A DNA stretch of 64,000 nucleotides from Lichenifustis flavocetrariae (lineage in GTDB: Bacteria; Pseudomonadota; Alphaproteobacteria; Rhizobiales; Beijerinckiaceae), in the NCBI RefSeq assembly GCF_026130545.1, contig NZ_JAMOIM010000007.1, positions 186,001-250,000 of the forward strand. The letters run 5' to 3'. Position 1 is the stretch's first letter; each line of letters opens with the position of its first letter. The notes beneath the pieces were generated by a model. That model was not told the DNA's origin, searched no databases, and saw nothing but the letters and a program-made list of their open reading frames with translations. Both the position numbers and the translations under genes were made by a program. Shown here in pieces: positions 20,034-28,956 of this stretch.

Positions 20034-21647
20034 CTAGTTCACGGACGGCGCTTGGGGATTGGCGGATGGCAGCTGCGGCACGAACAGCGCATCCGTCGGT
20101 TGCAATGGGGGCAGGGACTTGCCGCCCTCCGGGAAGGCGTTTTCCCAGCCTCCCCCGAGCGCCTTGTAAAGTGCCACAAGATCGGTCGAGATGCCGGTGG
20201 TGGCCTGCGACAGATTCGTCTGCGCCTGCAGCAACGTCTGCGAGTTCTGCAGAACGGTCGTGAAATTGTCGACGCCCTGGGTGTAGCGGGACCGCGCGAG
20301 TGAGAGCGCCTGCTGGGCATCGGCGACCTGCCTTTGCAAGAGTGCCCTGCGGCCCTGGTCGCCCTTGAGGCTGGCCAGCGCGTTGACGACATCGTGCCAG
20401 GCCTGGAGCACGGCCTTTTGATACGTCACGGCGGCCTCCTGCTGGCGAGCCTCCTGCAGCACGAGGTTGGATTTCAGCCGGCCTCCCTCGAAGATCGGGA
20501 TCGACACGCTCGGCCCCACATTCATGTACTGGAGCGAGCTCGCCTTGAAGACGTTCCCGGGGTCGAGCGCATTGAACTGAGGGCTCCCGGTGATGGTCAC
20601 GGTCGGGAAGAACTGGGCCACCGCGACGCCGATCTGCGCCACAGCCGCGTGAAGCTCGGCTTCCGCGCGCCGGATGTCCGGCCGGCGCCGAAGGAGATCG
20701 GACGGGACGCCGATCGGCACGCGGGGCGGCGACGGCGGCACCGCGCGATCGGCAATCAGCTCCTGAGACAGAGCGAGCGGCGGCTGGCCCAGCAGCAGGC
20801 TGATGGCGTTGATCTGCTGGATCTCCTGCTGCTGCAATTGCGGCAGCTGCGCCTGGATCGCTTCCACCTGCTGGGCGGCGCTCGATGTATCCAGGCCCGT
20901 GACGAGGCCGCGCTGCTGGCGCGTCCGCACGACGTCCAGGATCTCCTGGTTCACCTTGATGTTGGCCCGCGCGATGCGGATCATGTCCTGCGTGCCGCGC
21001 AGTTGCACATAGTCGCGCGCAAGCTCGGCGAGGTTCGAGACGAGGGTGTCGCGGCGCGCCTCGGCCGAGGCATCGACCTCCGCCCCCGCGGCCTCGACCG
21101 AGCGGCGCACGCGGCCCCAGAGGTCGAGCTCCCAGGAGGCGTCGAACCCGGCCGTGTAGCTCTCGAACGGCGTTCCGAGGCCCTGCGTCAGGCTTGCCGG
21201 GACAGCGCCGCTGTCGGTGACCTTACTGACGATCCCGTTCTGGCTGTATTGCTGACGGTAGATATTGGCGACACCATTGACGGTCGGCAGGGCCGCCGCC
21301 GCCGCGGTGCCGAGTTGCGCCCGGCTTTCCGCGAGCCGGAAGGTCGCCGTGCGGACGTCGAGGTTCTGATCCGCCACGCGGGCTTCGAGCCGCGTCAGGA
21401 TCGGGTCGCGGAACACGCGCCACCAATCGACGTCGGGGGGCGCCGAAGTCGTGCCCTTGAGCACCGGGAGCGGCGTACGCACGGGCGTGCCCGTGTCCAG
21501 GAAGGTGCGGCTTTCGGCCATCTGGGGCAACGGCGCCACGAAATCCGGGCCGACGGTGCAGCCTGGCAGCGCGGGACCAAGAATAGCCAGTCCCAAAAGT
21601 GCGGTAGACGCGCGCCACGAACGCATGGATCGAAAAGACTTCATCAT
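20034..21647 (-). CDS. Outer-membrane efflux lipoprotein (NodT/OprM type)
   Basis: A 537-residue outer-membrane factor with a lipoprotein signal (LPGCTVGPDF, Cys near residue 29) and two OEP-type repeats rich in Gln and Ala coiled coil. Typical segments are WELDLWGRVRR and PSDLLRRRPDIRRAEAEL. It should form the trimeric exit duct for the pump encoded just upstream. Its ATG is one base beyond the pump's TGA, so it is coupled. Two adjacent ATG codons (21647 and 21644) are both possible starts. Confidence 0.92.
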   Translation of the reverse strand: MMKSFRSMRSWRASTALLGLAILGPALPGCTVGPDFVAPLPQMAESRTFLDTGTPVRTPLPVLKGTTSAPPDVDWWRVFRDPILTRLEARVADQNLDVRTATFRLAESRAQLGTAAAAALPTVNGVANIYRQQYSQNGIVSKVTDSGAVPASLTQGLGTPFESYTAGFDASWELDLWGRVRRSVEAAGAEVDASAEARRDTLVSNLAELARDYVQLRGTQDMIRIARANIKVNQEILDVVRTRQQRGLVTGLDTSSAAQQVEAIQAQLPQLQQQEIQQINAISLLLGQPPLALSQELIADRAVPPSPPRVPIGVPSDLLRRRPDIRRAEAELHAAVAQIGVAVAQFFPTVTITGSPQFNALDPGNVFKASSLQYMNVGPSVSIPIFEGGRLKSNLVLQEARQQEAAVTYQKAVLQAWHDVVNALASLKGDQGRRALLQRQVADAQQALSLARSRYTQGVDNFTTVLQNSQTLLQAQTNLSQATTGISTDLVALYKALGGGWENAFPEGGKSLPPLQPTDALFVPQLPSANPQAPSVN

Positions 21648-21648
21648 C

Positions 21649-23226
21649 TCAGTGTCCGCCCCCGCCGCCTTCGGCCTTCTTGGCGGAAATGAAGAAACAC
21701 AGGGGCACAACCAGAGCCGCGATGACGGCCGTGTATTGGAACACATTGCCATAGGCGAGGATCGCGGCCTGGGTTTGATACGTCTGGTAGGTGTGCGACA
21801 CGGCGGCGTCGTGCACCCCGGCGGCCGCCCGGCCGAGTGTCCGCAGGGTCTGTTCGCTCTTGGCGATGTAGTCGTTGTAGCCCTGGTGCAGGGGCGTCAT
21901 GAAACCTGAGAGGTGAGCTTGGTCGCTCTGCCGGCGCTCGACAACGGCGGCCGACGAGAGCGAGATGCCGACCGAACCCGAGACGTTGCGAAACATCGAG
22001 AACAGCGCCGCGCCGTCGCTGCGAAAACGTTGCGGCAAGGTGAGATAGGCGATGGTGGAGATGGGCACGAAAAGAAATCCGAGCGCCGCTGTTTGCAAGG
22101 CTCGCATGAAGACCAGCGTGCCGAAATCGACATAGGGCGTGAGAAAACTCGAATACATCAGCGCGAATGCCATGAGGGCGAAGCCGAACATGACGATGAA
22201 GCGCGTCTGGATGAATTTCATCAGCCGCCCCACAATGGGGATCAGGATGATCACCACGATGCCGCCCGGCGACAGGATCAGCCCCGCGTTGATGGCCGGA
22301 TAGCCGAGTGTTCCCTCCGCGAATTGCGGGATGAGCACCGCGCTGGCGTAAAGGATGCCGCCCATGGCACCGATCAGCACGCAGCCCATGGTGAAGTTCT
22401 TGTCCTTGAACACGTCGAGGTTGATGATCGGGTGCTTGGCGGTGAGCAGCCAGCAGATCGCGCCAAAGATGCCGATGAAGGCAAAGATCGCCAAGGTGAC
22501 GATAAGGGGCGAGCCGAACCAGCCATCGTCCTCGCCGCGATCGATCATGAACTGCATCGAGCCCAGCCCCAGCACGATGAGCGACAAGCCGATATAATCG
22601 ATGCCCCTTTTGGGCCTGCTGGTCTTCTCCTTCTCCCACGGCGGGTCTTCGACCATGAGCCCGTTGAGGAAGACGGCCAGGATACCTACCGGGATGTTGA
22701 CGAAGAAGATCCAGCGCCATGTCGAGTGTTCAACGATATAGCCCCCGAGTGTCGGTCCGAGCACCGGCGCCACGATGGTGGCGATGGCCGTGACCGCGAA
22801 GGCGGCGCCGCGCTTGGCTGCGGGAAACGTGTCGAGAATGATGGCTTGCTGGCTCGGCTGCAGGCCGCCGCCGAAAAACCCCTGGAGGAGGCGGAACACC
22901 ACGATCTGCCCGAGGCTCTGTGAAATGCCGCACAGGAACGACGTGACCGTGAACATCGCGATGCAGATGATGAAGTAGCGCTTGCGTCCGATCGTATCGC
23001 TGAGCCAGCCCGACACCGTGAGCACGATCCCGTTCGCCACGAGATATGAGGTCAGCGCGTAGTTCGCCTCGTCGTTCGAGGCCGCGAGCGTGCCGGCGAT
23101 ATAGGGCAGCGCCACATTGACGATGGTGGTGTCGAGAATTTCCATGAAGGCCGCCATCGTCACGACGACGGCGATCAGCCACGGGTTGAAGCGTGGGGTC
23201 CAGGCGGCCGCCGCTGCGCTGCTCAC
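21649..23226 (-). CDS. DHA2-family MFS efflux pump (EmrB-like)
   Basis: A 525-residue, 14-helix drug/proton antiporter. MEILDTTIVNVALPYIAGTL near residue 27 carries the conserved Asp of helix 1, and GWLSDTIGRKRYF near residue 73 is motif A. GPTLGGYIVEHSTWRWIFFVNIPVG is the motif C/helix 5-6 region of DHA2 pumps. It pairs with the HlyD adaptor gene, sharing a GTGA overlap at 23223-23226, and with the outer-membrane factor to form an EmrAB-TolC-like system. The GTG start is fixed by that overlap. Confidence 0.95.
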   Translation of the reverse strand: MSSAAAAAWTPRFNPWLIAVVVTMAAFMEILDTTIVNVALPYIAGTLAASNDEANYALTSYLVANGIVLTVSGWLSDTIGRKRYFIICIAMFTVTSFLCGISQSLGQIVVFRLLQGFFGGGLQPSQQAIILDTFPAAKRGAAFAVTAIATIVAPVLGPTLGGYIVEHSTWRWIFFVNIPVGILAVFLNGLMVEDPPWEKEKTSRPKRGIDYIGLSLIVLGLGSMQFMIDRGEDDGWFGSPLIVTLAIFAFIGIFGAICWLLTAKHPIINLDVFKDKNFTMGCVLIGAMGGILYASAVLIPQFAEGTLGYPAINAGLILSPGGIVVIILIPIVGRLMKFIQTRFIVMFGFALMAFALMYSSFLTPYVDFGTLVFMRALQTAALGFLFVPISTIAYLTLPQRFRSDGAALFSMFRNVSGSVGISLSSAAVVERRQSDQAHLSGFMTPLHQGYNDYIAKSEQTLRTLGRAAAGVHDAAVSHTYQTYQTQAAILAYGNVFQYTAVIAALVVPLCFFISAKKAEGGGGGH

Positions 23227-24704
23227 TTCAGCATCACGGTTGGAACGACGCTGATGCCGAGCGGCAGCGGTTCGTCCGGCTTCAGGCCGCTATCGATCAC
23301 GATCTTGACCGGCACGCGCTGCACGATCTTGATGAAATTGCCGGTCGCGTTCTCGGCCGGGAAAGCCGAAAATTTCGAGCCCGATCCGTGCTGGATCGAG
23401 TCGACATGGCCGCGCAGATCGAGATCCGGATAGGCGTCGACCGAGATCGTGACCTGCTGCCCGGGGCGCATGCCGTCGAGTTCGGTTTCCTTGTAATTGG
23501 CTGTGACCCACACATCCGTGGTGACGAGCGACATGATCTGGGTGCCGGAGGTCACATAATTGCCGGTGTTCACATTGCGCCGGGTCACCCAGCCATCCTG
23601 GGGCGCCCGCACGACGGACCATTCGACGTTGAGGTTCGCCTGGTCGAGGCGCCCCTTGGCCTGTTCGGCCTGGCCGCGCAGCTGGCTCACCTGCTCCTGC
23701 GACTGGCCGATGTTCTGCTGCACGGGCTCGGCTTGCACGACACGCGCCTCGGCCTGGTCGACCTGGGCCTGGGCCTGCTGGTAGTTCGAGGTCGCGGTGT
23801 CGACCTCCTGCTGCGTCGTGGCCTGTCTGGGCAGGCTCTTCTGGCGGTCGTAGTTGGACTTCTGCAGCAGAAGATTGGCTTGCGCCGATTCGAGATTGGC
23901 TTTCGCCAACTGCAGGCTAGCCGGGAAATTCTTCTTCGCGATCTCGACGCCGAGCTGCTGGTTGGCGATCTGCGCATTGTTGGAATCGAGCGTGCCCTGC
24001 GCCTGTTCACGGTCGTAGTTGAATTGGCGCGGATCGATCCGGATCAGCACGTCGCCCTTGTGAACGAACTGATTGTCGTTCACTTCGAGCGCTACGACCA
24101 AGCCCGACACCTGCGGCGCGATCGAGACCGTGTTGCCGTCCGTGTAGGCATCGTCGGTGCCGACCTTGAAACGGTGGGAAAACCAATAGTAGACGCCGCC
24201 CAAGATCCCCAGCAGGGCCACCACGGCGACCAGACCGATGATGAGAGGTCTGCGCTTGCGCCGGCTCTCCTGCGCGGCCGCGGCCTCATCTTGGCCTGAC
24301 TTGTCTTTGTCCTTCGATCCTTTGTCGGCCGATCCTTTGTCGGCATCGGACGTCGCCTCGCCATGCTTGGTGTCGCGGCTCGATGCGGAGCTGTCTTCGG
24401 TCTTCCTTCCCTCGGAACGCCGATCGTCGTCTCGCTCGTCCCGATGGTCGCGGCTGTCATCGCGATCATCGTTGTCCCGCCGTCTTGATTCGCCTCGGCG
24501 TTGACGGTCGTCGCTGCGGGTACCCCGATCGGCGCGCGGCTCAGCGCGGTCGTCGGCATCATCCTCATCGGAATCGTCGCGATAGCGACCGCTGCGCCGC
24601 CCTCTGTCGTCCCCTTTGCCGAGATCGATGACGTCGCGCCCGCGCCGGCCACGACGCGTGTTTGGTTCATCCCCCTCGTCATCGCGATCGGCATTATTCG
24701 CCAT
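23223..24704 (-). CDS. HlyD-family efflux adaptor with long charged cytoplasmic tail
   Basis: A 493-residue membrane-fusion protein of the EmrA type. A single membrane helix lies at about residues 153-174. A beta-barrel/lipoyl part starts at DDAYTDGNTVSIAPQVSGLV, then come a long Gln/Ala coiled-coil hairpin (about 225-350) and a closing barrel. It should bridge the DHA2 pump and the outer-membrane duct. The first 150 residues are almost entirely D, R, E, K, S and G, a disordered cytoplasmic tail far longer than the short tail usual for EmrA. It is the first gene of the operon and divergent from the TetR gene. Confidence 0.92.
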   Translation of the reverse strand: MANNADRDDEGDEPNTRRGRRGRDVIDLGKGDDRGRRSGRYRDDSDEDDADDRAEPRADRGTRSDDRQRRGESRRRDNDDRDDSRDHRDERDDDRRSEGRKTEDSSASSRDTKHGEATSDADKGSADKGSKDKDKSGQDEAAAAQESRRKRRPLIIGLVAVVALLGILGGVYYWFSHRFKVGTDDAYTDGNTVSIAPQVSGLVVALEVNDNQFVHKGDVLIRIDPRQFNYDREQAQGTLDSNNAQIANQQLGVEIAKKNFPASLQLAKANLESAQANLLLQKSNYDRQKSLPRQATTQQEVDTATSNYQQAQAQVDQAEARVVQAEPVQQNIGQSQEQVSQLRGQAEQAKGRLDQANLNVEWSVVRAPQDGWVTRRNVNTGNYVTSGTQIMSLVTTDVWVTANYKETELDGMRPGQQVTISVDAYPDLDLRGHVDSIQHGSGSKFSAFPAENATGNFIKIVQRVPVKIVIDSGLKPDEPLPLGISVVPTVMLK

Positions 24705-24773
24705 GCAGGATCATCCGGGACTTGCTGCGACTTCGAGAAGGCGGCACACTATTACCCGTACCGCCCAGTTCGG

Positions 24774-24788
24774 TTAATGAATTGTTAA
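24774..24788. promoter_or_regulatory. CtrA-like box TTAA-N7-TTAA in the efflux/TetR gap
   Basis: TTAA at 24774-24777 and TTAA at 24785-24788 have the 7-base spacing of CtrA sites; the base after the second half is G rather than C. It lies just before the TetR ribosome site. An ACCG/CGGT inverted repeat with a 7-base spacer (24760-24774) sits beside it and could be a TetR operator. Confidence 0.3.
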
Positions 24789-24796
24789 GGGTGTTG

Positions 24797-25441
24797 GTGT
24801 CAAGAGACGTTGACGATCGTCCACAATTTGACGCCTCACCCGTAGCACGCGGTGAACGCCGGCGACGCGAGATCGTGGTCGTGGCGGAACGGGTTTTCCT
24901 CATGCGTGGTTTCGGAGCCACGACCATGCAGGTCGTCGCCGCCGAGGCCGGCGCCTCGAAGGAAACCCTCTACCGCCACTTCGGCAGCAAGGGAGACCTC
25001 TTCGCCGAGGTGGTCGGAAACCGGGCGAGACTGCTGCGCGAGAAGCTCGACGCCGACTTCGACCGGCCGCATGCCATGGCCGAGGTGTTGCGCGATCTCG
25101 GCACGAACCTTCTCACCCATATGAGCGGGCCTGAGGTGATGTGCCTCCTACGGATCGTCATTTCCGAGGCACCGCGCGACCCGGATCTCGGACGCATCTT
25201 CTTCGCGTCCGGGCCCGAAAGGACACGCAAGCGCCTCGCCGAATATTTGGAGGCGGCCCGCGCGCGCGGCGAGTTTCATGGCCGGAGCGCGGCGCTTGCG
25301 GCCAACATATTTTTGGCGGCGGTGGTGGGTTCGCTGCATATGGTGAACCTCACGCTGCACGACCCGCCTGTTCTCACTCCCGCCGAGATCCGCGAGAGGG
25401 TGGACGAAGCCGTGGCGATGTTCCTCAACTACTACGGTTGA
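24797..25441 (+). CDS. TetR-family transcriptional regulator
   Basis: A 214-residue repressor. The N-terminal HTH is ATTMQVVAAEAGASKETLYRHFGSKGDLF at about residues 37-66. The C-terminal ligand domain resembles AcrR/TetR_C types. The GTG at 24797 follows TAAGG; another GTG lies six bases upstream. It is divergent from the three-gene efflux operon, the usual position of a repressor of such a pump, and an inducing efflux substrate is likely. Confidence 0.92.
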   Translation: MSRDVDDRPQFDASPVARGERRRREIVVVAERVFLMRGFGATTMQVVAAEAGASKETLYRHFGSKGDLFAEVVGNRARLLREKLDADFDRPHAMAEVLRDLGTNLLTHMSGPEVMCLLRIVISEAPRDPDLGRIFFASGPERTRKRLAEYLEAARARGEFHGRSAALAANIFLAAVVGSLHMVNLTLHDPPVLTPAEIRERVDEAVAMFLNYYG

Positions 25442-25535
25442 TCGGCGTCGACCGCCCAAAGTCCGCTTCGCCACCCTCCCGAGGGTCGCGGCTGTCCGAC
25501 ACTTTGGTCCGTGTTGGGCCCGCGAGAGGCCGCGC

Positions 25536-25928
25536 TCACGGCCTGTGACAAACGGCTTCGATCCTGTTGCCGTCAGGATCCAACAGGAACGCCGCATAAT
25601 ACGCGCCATGATATTGCGGCCGCAGGCCCGGCGGTCCGTTGTCGGCCCCGCCGTTGGCCAGGCCGGCATGCCAGAACGTATCGACCGCCTGGCGCGTGCT
25701 GGCCTTGAAGCACCAATGACGCCGAGGCGCATCGTCGGGCTTCGGTCCCAGCCGGATGGACAGATAGGTTCGGTCCGGATGCCCGGCATCACAACGTTCT
25801 CCATAGCCGATCCAGGCGTCCGCATGGTCCGACCCGACCTTGCTGACGCCGAGCGCGAGCAAGACCGCATCGTAGAAACGTTCGGCTTCGGAGAGATCCG
25901 AGACCGTGATGGAAACATGGTCGAGCAT
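25536..25928 (-). CDS. VOC-family (glyoxalase/bleomycin-resistance fold) protein
   Basis: A 130-residue single-domain VOC protein. It begins MLDHVSITVSDLSEAERFYDAVL and ends with YAAFLLDPDGNRIEAVCH, with metal-type His and Glu at the usual first and last strands. The start at 25928 is set by an AAGGAGGAA ribosome site ten bases upstream; 46 open codons before it are not needed. It probably acts as a dimer on a small molecule. It converges with the TetR gene. Confidence 0.88.
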   Translation of the reverse strand: MLDHVSITVSDLSEAERFYDAVLLALGVSKVGSDHADAWIGYGERCDAGHPDRTYLSIRLGPKPDDAPRRHWCFKASTRQAVDTFWHAGLANGGADNGPPGLRPQYHGAYYAAFLLDPDGNRIEAVCHRP

Positions 25929-26199
25929 GAGGCGTTTCCTCCTTGTGATCGAGGGCCATTTCGGGGTCGCAACGATGAGGTGAGAAAAGCCCAACCAGGA
26001 ACCTGAGTGATACCCGCTTGGTTTCCCGATCTCGTGACATGGCTTACCGTGGTGCGACACGCTCACATTGCCCTGAGGCTCTTCAATTTACCGCGCCCCG
26101 CGCTGTCCCTCGGCGATGCGATGGGTGGGGCGGCTTGGCTTGCGGGCCAGCCTGGGCTAACCTAGCATCAGGCTGGCTACGGGAGGTGATGGCGTCATC

Positions 26200-26403
26200 G
26201 TGAGAGTCGCTCCAAATGATCCCTCCCGGGATTTCGCGCGCACCAGCTCGATCGACTGCCCTGCACCCCGAAAACGCGGCGACGTGAGAGTGTTGCGCGA
26301 CGCCGCAGTCTACGCGTCGCAACTCACAGATATCCTCGCTCTTCAAGACGAGCGGCCCGTTCCGCTTCGTGACCTCGAACCGGCCTCCTGCCCCTTTTGC
26401 TGA
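26200..26403 (+). CDS. Possible small ORF coupled to the glycosyltransferase
   Basis: A 67-codon frame from GTG at 26200, preceded by GGAGGTGAT, an unusually strong ribosome site. It ends in TGA at 26401-26403, whose last base is the A of the next gene's ATG (TGATG). The peptide is Arg/Asp-rich and ends CPFC. I recognise no family. The coupling and ribosome site argue for translation. The glycosyltransferase itself has a poor ribosome site, so this may be a leader ORF. Confidence 0.4.
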   Translation: MRVAPNDPSRDFARTSSIDCPAPRKRGDVRVLRDAAVYASQLTDILALQDERPVPLRDLEPASCPFC

Positions 26404-27515
26404 TGTCCCACACCGGCCCCAAGCTTTTGATGACAGCCGATGCCGTCGGCGGCATCTGGACCTATGCGCTCGACCTCGGACGTGAACTCGCGCGACAAGG
26501 CGTGGGCGTCCATATCGCCGTGCTGGGCCCGGCGCTCGACGCCACCCGACATGCCTCGGCCACCGAAGCCGGTCTGACGGTGACGGATCTCGGCCACGCG
26601 CCCGAATGGCTCGCCAAGGATGCGGGCGAGCTGGCACGGGCCGGCGAGGCTTTGGCGGCCCTGGCCCGCCGCGAGGCGGTTGATCTGGTTCATCTCAATC
26701 ATCCCGCACTGGCCGCCGACGTGACATTCGACCAGCCTGTGATCGGCATCTGTCATTCCTGCACGGCGACGTGGTGGCAGGCCGTGAAAGGAACGCCGCT
26801 TCCGGCGGAATTAGCGTGGCAGAAGGAAGCGGTTTCCCGTGGCTACCGGGCCGCGGGCCTGCTGGTCGCCCCCAGCCGAGCCTTCGCCGAAACGACACAG
26901 GCGACCTACGGGCTCGACCATCTGCCCGAGGTCATCCACAACGGCCGTGCCCCGGTGCGCGAGGAGACCTCCGCCTCCGCCCCCGTCGAGGCGGTCTTCA
27001 CCGCAGGCCGGCTGTGGGACGAGGGCAAAAACATCGCGATCCTCGACCGCGTCGCGGCCCTGACCACCGCGCCGTTCCGGGCCGCCGGCCCGACCGAGGC
27101 CCCGTCGGCGGGATCGATCGATCTCAAATATCTCGAAAACCTAGGCTCATTGCCGGAACCGGAGATCCGCCGCAACCTGGCTGAGCGCCCCATCTATGTC
27201 TCGGCGGCTCTTTACGAGCCGTTTGGATTGTCGGTGCTGGAAGCCGCGCAGGCGGGCTGTGCCCTCGTCCTCGGTGACATTCCGAGCTTGCGCGAGATGT
27301 GGAGCGACGCGGCCCTGTTCGTGGACCCACATGATGCCGAGGCTTTCGCTGCGGCGATCGGGCGCCTCCTGTCCGACGAGGTGCTCCGGGCCGACATGGC
27401 GGTCGCGGCCGAGAACAGGTCGCGAGTCTTCGGCCTCGAGGCATTCGTGGCCGATACGATGGCGCTCTACCGCACCCAATCCCGCGCCTTCCTGGACCGA
27501 GGCCGCGCGGCCTGA
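26403..27515 (+). CDS. Family 4 glycosyltransferase
   Basis: A 370-residue GT-B-fold enzyme. The N-terminal domain starts LLMTADAVGGIWTYALDLGREL with the usual Gly-rich loop. The C-terminal donor domain has FTAGRLWDEGKN near residue 197 and YEPFGLSVLEAAQAGCALV near 275, the E-x7-E motif of GT4. It should move a sugar from a nucleotide donor to an unknown acceptor. The ATG overlaps the stop of a small upstream ORF. No polysaccharide genes adjoin it. Confidence 0.87.
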   Translation: MSHTGPKLLMTADAVGGIWTYALDLGRELARQGVGVHIAVLGPALDATRHASATEAGLTVTDLGHAPEWLAKDAGELARAGEALAALARREAVDLVHLNHPALAADVTFDQPVIGICHSCTATWWQAVKGTPLPAELAWQKEAVSRGYRAAGLLVAPSRAFAETTQATYGLDHLPEVIHNGRAPVREETSASAPVEAVFTAGRLWDEGKNIAILDRVAALTTAPFRAAGPTEAPSAGSIDLKYLENLGSLPEPEIRRNLAERPIYVSAALYEPFGLSVLEAAQAGCALVLGDIPSLREMWSDAALFVDPHDAEAFAAAIGRLLSDEVLRADMAVAAENRSRVFGLEAFVADTMALYRTQSRAFLDRGRAA

Positions 27516-28084
27516 CCTTGGCGTCGCGCGCGACCTCGATAACTGAAAGCGGCCACTGGCGTCGCGTGGCCGGCGACCGGCAGGCCGCATTATGCCTTGC
27601 TAGGTTTAATGCTCGCTCGACGACGACAGCGTCTACTGACCTGCATGAGGCTCGACGGGTGCCGTGTCCCTTCGCCCCGCAAGCGACTATCGAATCCACA
27701 CATTGTCAAAAGCCTGGTGCGGTTTTCTCCCCTCCCTTGTGGAGAGGGGTTGGGGGGTGAGGGTCGCGACGAACGCGCGGTTTCCTTCAGGAAGCCAAGC
27801 TTTCTCCCATTGCGACCCTCACCCCTAACCGCTTGCCACAAGGGAGAGGGGAATTCCGGGAAGCTCGCTAAGATGTGGGAATGCCGCAGCCGCAAGCGGG
27901 GCGAAGGGTCAAAACCCGATATCCGGCCAGGGCGACCCGTCGAAACTCATGCAGCTTGGTCTTATTCCCGTGACTGCACGCGATCCCGAGCATCGTTCAC
28001 GGTCCGGTAAAGCCTTGCGTCACATTTTATCTGCCTTTCCCCGGCAGATCCTGCCGGTCCCGCGGTTCTGCAGGTGGTTGGCCA
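27516..28084. other. 569-bp gene-free stretch
   Basis: No convincing gene is seen. It contains a long inverted repeat (27729-27851) and a GC hairpin CCGGCAG/CTGCCGG with a 3-base loop (28041-28057) in the leader of the next gene. Confidence 0.6.
27729..27851. repeat. Long palindromic intergenic element, copy D (different type)
   Basis: Arms 27729-27769 and 27812-27851 are imperfect inverted copies: CCCCTCCCTTGTGG against CCACAAGGGAGAGGGG, and GTGAGGGTCGC against GCGACCCTCACCCC. The loop is about 42 bases. It resembles rhizobial intergenic palindromes and is not the GGAGAAGG type found in dnaE2. Confidence 0.75.
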
Positions 28085-28849
28085 TTGATCGATGTTCTGA
28101 AGAAAGGTTGGGCGAAGTTGCTCTCGGCGGCGCTGCTCATGCTGCTCGTCGCGGGCTGCGCCGCCGAGATGGAGCAGGTCAAGACCGGCACGGTCTACCC
28201 GCAAACGCTGGCCCTCATGGAGTCCATGAACATGGACCGTGGGGCGCCGATCTTCGTCCGCATCTACAAGCAGGAGAGCACACTGGAGGTCTGGAAGCAG
28301 GACCGCGGCGGAGCCTTCCGGCTACTCAAGAGCTATGCCATCTGCCATTTCTCGGGCGCGATCGGACCCAAGAAGGCCGAAGGCGATCATCAGGCACCTG
28401 AGGGATTCTACGAAATCGGTCCCGGCCAGATGAACCCGCATTCGCGCGAGTATCTCTCCTTTAATCTCGGCTACCCCAACGCCTTCGACCGCTCGTATGG
28501 CCGTACGGGCGACTCGCTGATGGTGCACGGTGGCTGCCGGTCTGTCGGCTGCTACGCCATGACCAACGAGCAGATGGAAGAAATCTACGGCCTCGCCTAC
28601 GAGGCGTTCCACGCCGGACAGGATCGCTTCCAGGTCCAGGCCCTGCCGTTCCGCATGACGGCCGACAATCTCGACCGCGCGCGCACGGATGCCAATGCGC
28701 CGTTCTGGGAAAACCTCAAGGAAGGGACCGACTACTTCGACCGCAACCTGCAGCCGCCGGACGTGTCGGCTTGCAACGGCCGCTACGTGTTCGATGCGCA
28801 GACGGCAATGACACATTTGAGCGGCGGAGGGAGTTGTACGCGGCTGTGA
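28085..28849 (+). CDS. YafK-type L,D-transpeptidase lipoprotein
   Basis: A 254-residue wall enzyme. The signal has lipobox LVAGC (Cys near residue 25). The YkuD domain has FYEIGPGQMNPHS and the catalytic HGGCRSVGCYAMT near residue 150, the YafK-type pattern. It may cross-link peptidoglycan or release wall-bound lipoprotein. The TTG at 28085 has AGGTGG eight bases upstream and gives a complete signal; no ATG does so. A stable hairpin lies 28 bases before the start. Confidence 0.85.
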   Translation: MIDVLKKGWAKLLSAALLMLLVAGCAAEMEQVKTGTVYPQTLALMESMNMDRGAPIFVRIYKQESTLEVWKQDRGGAFRLLKSYAICHFSGAIGPKKAEGDHQAPEGFYEIGPGQMNPHSREYLSFNLGYPNAFDRSYGRTGDSLMVHGGCRSVGCYAMTNEQMEEIYGLAYEAFHAGQDRFQVQALPFRMTADNLDRARTDANAPFWENLKEGTDYFDRNLQPPDVSACNGRYVFDAQTAMTHLSGGGSCTRL

Positions 28850-28956
28850 GGACACTCCGGTCGAAACGCGCCAACGGGCCGGATGCGTGACAGGAGAGAT
28901 GTCAGCGGCGTGCCCGCCAGTCAGGTGATCATACGAGAATGGAGGCCAGTCCGGGA

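Noticed and set aside
28041-28057. CCGGCAG/CTGCCGG hairpin as a terminator
   Set aside because: No T run follows; it lies in the leader of the YafK-type gene and is noted only as a hairpin.
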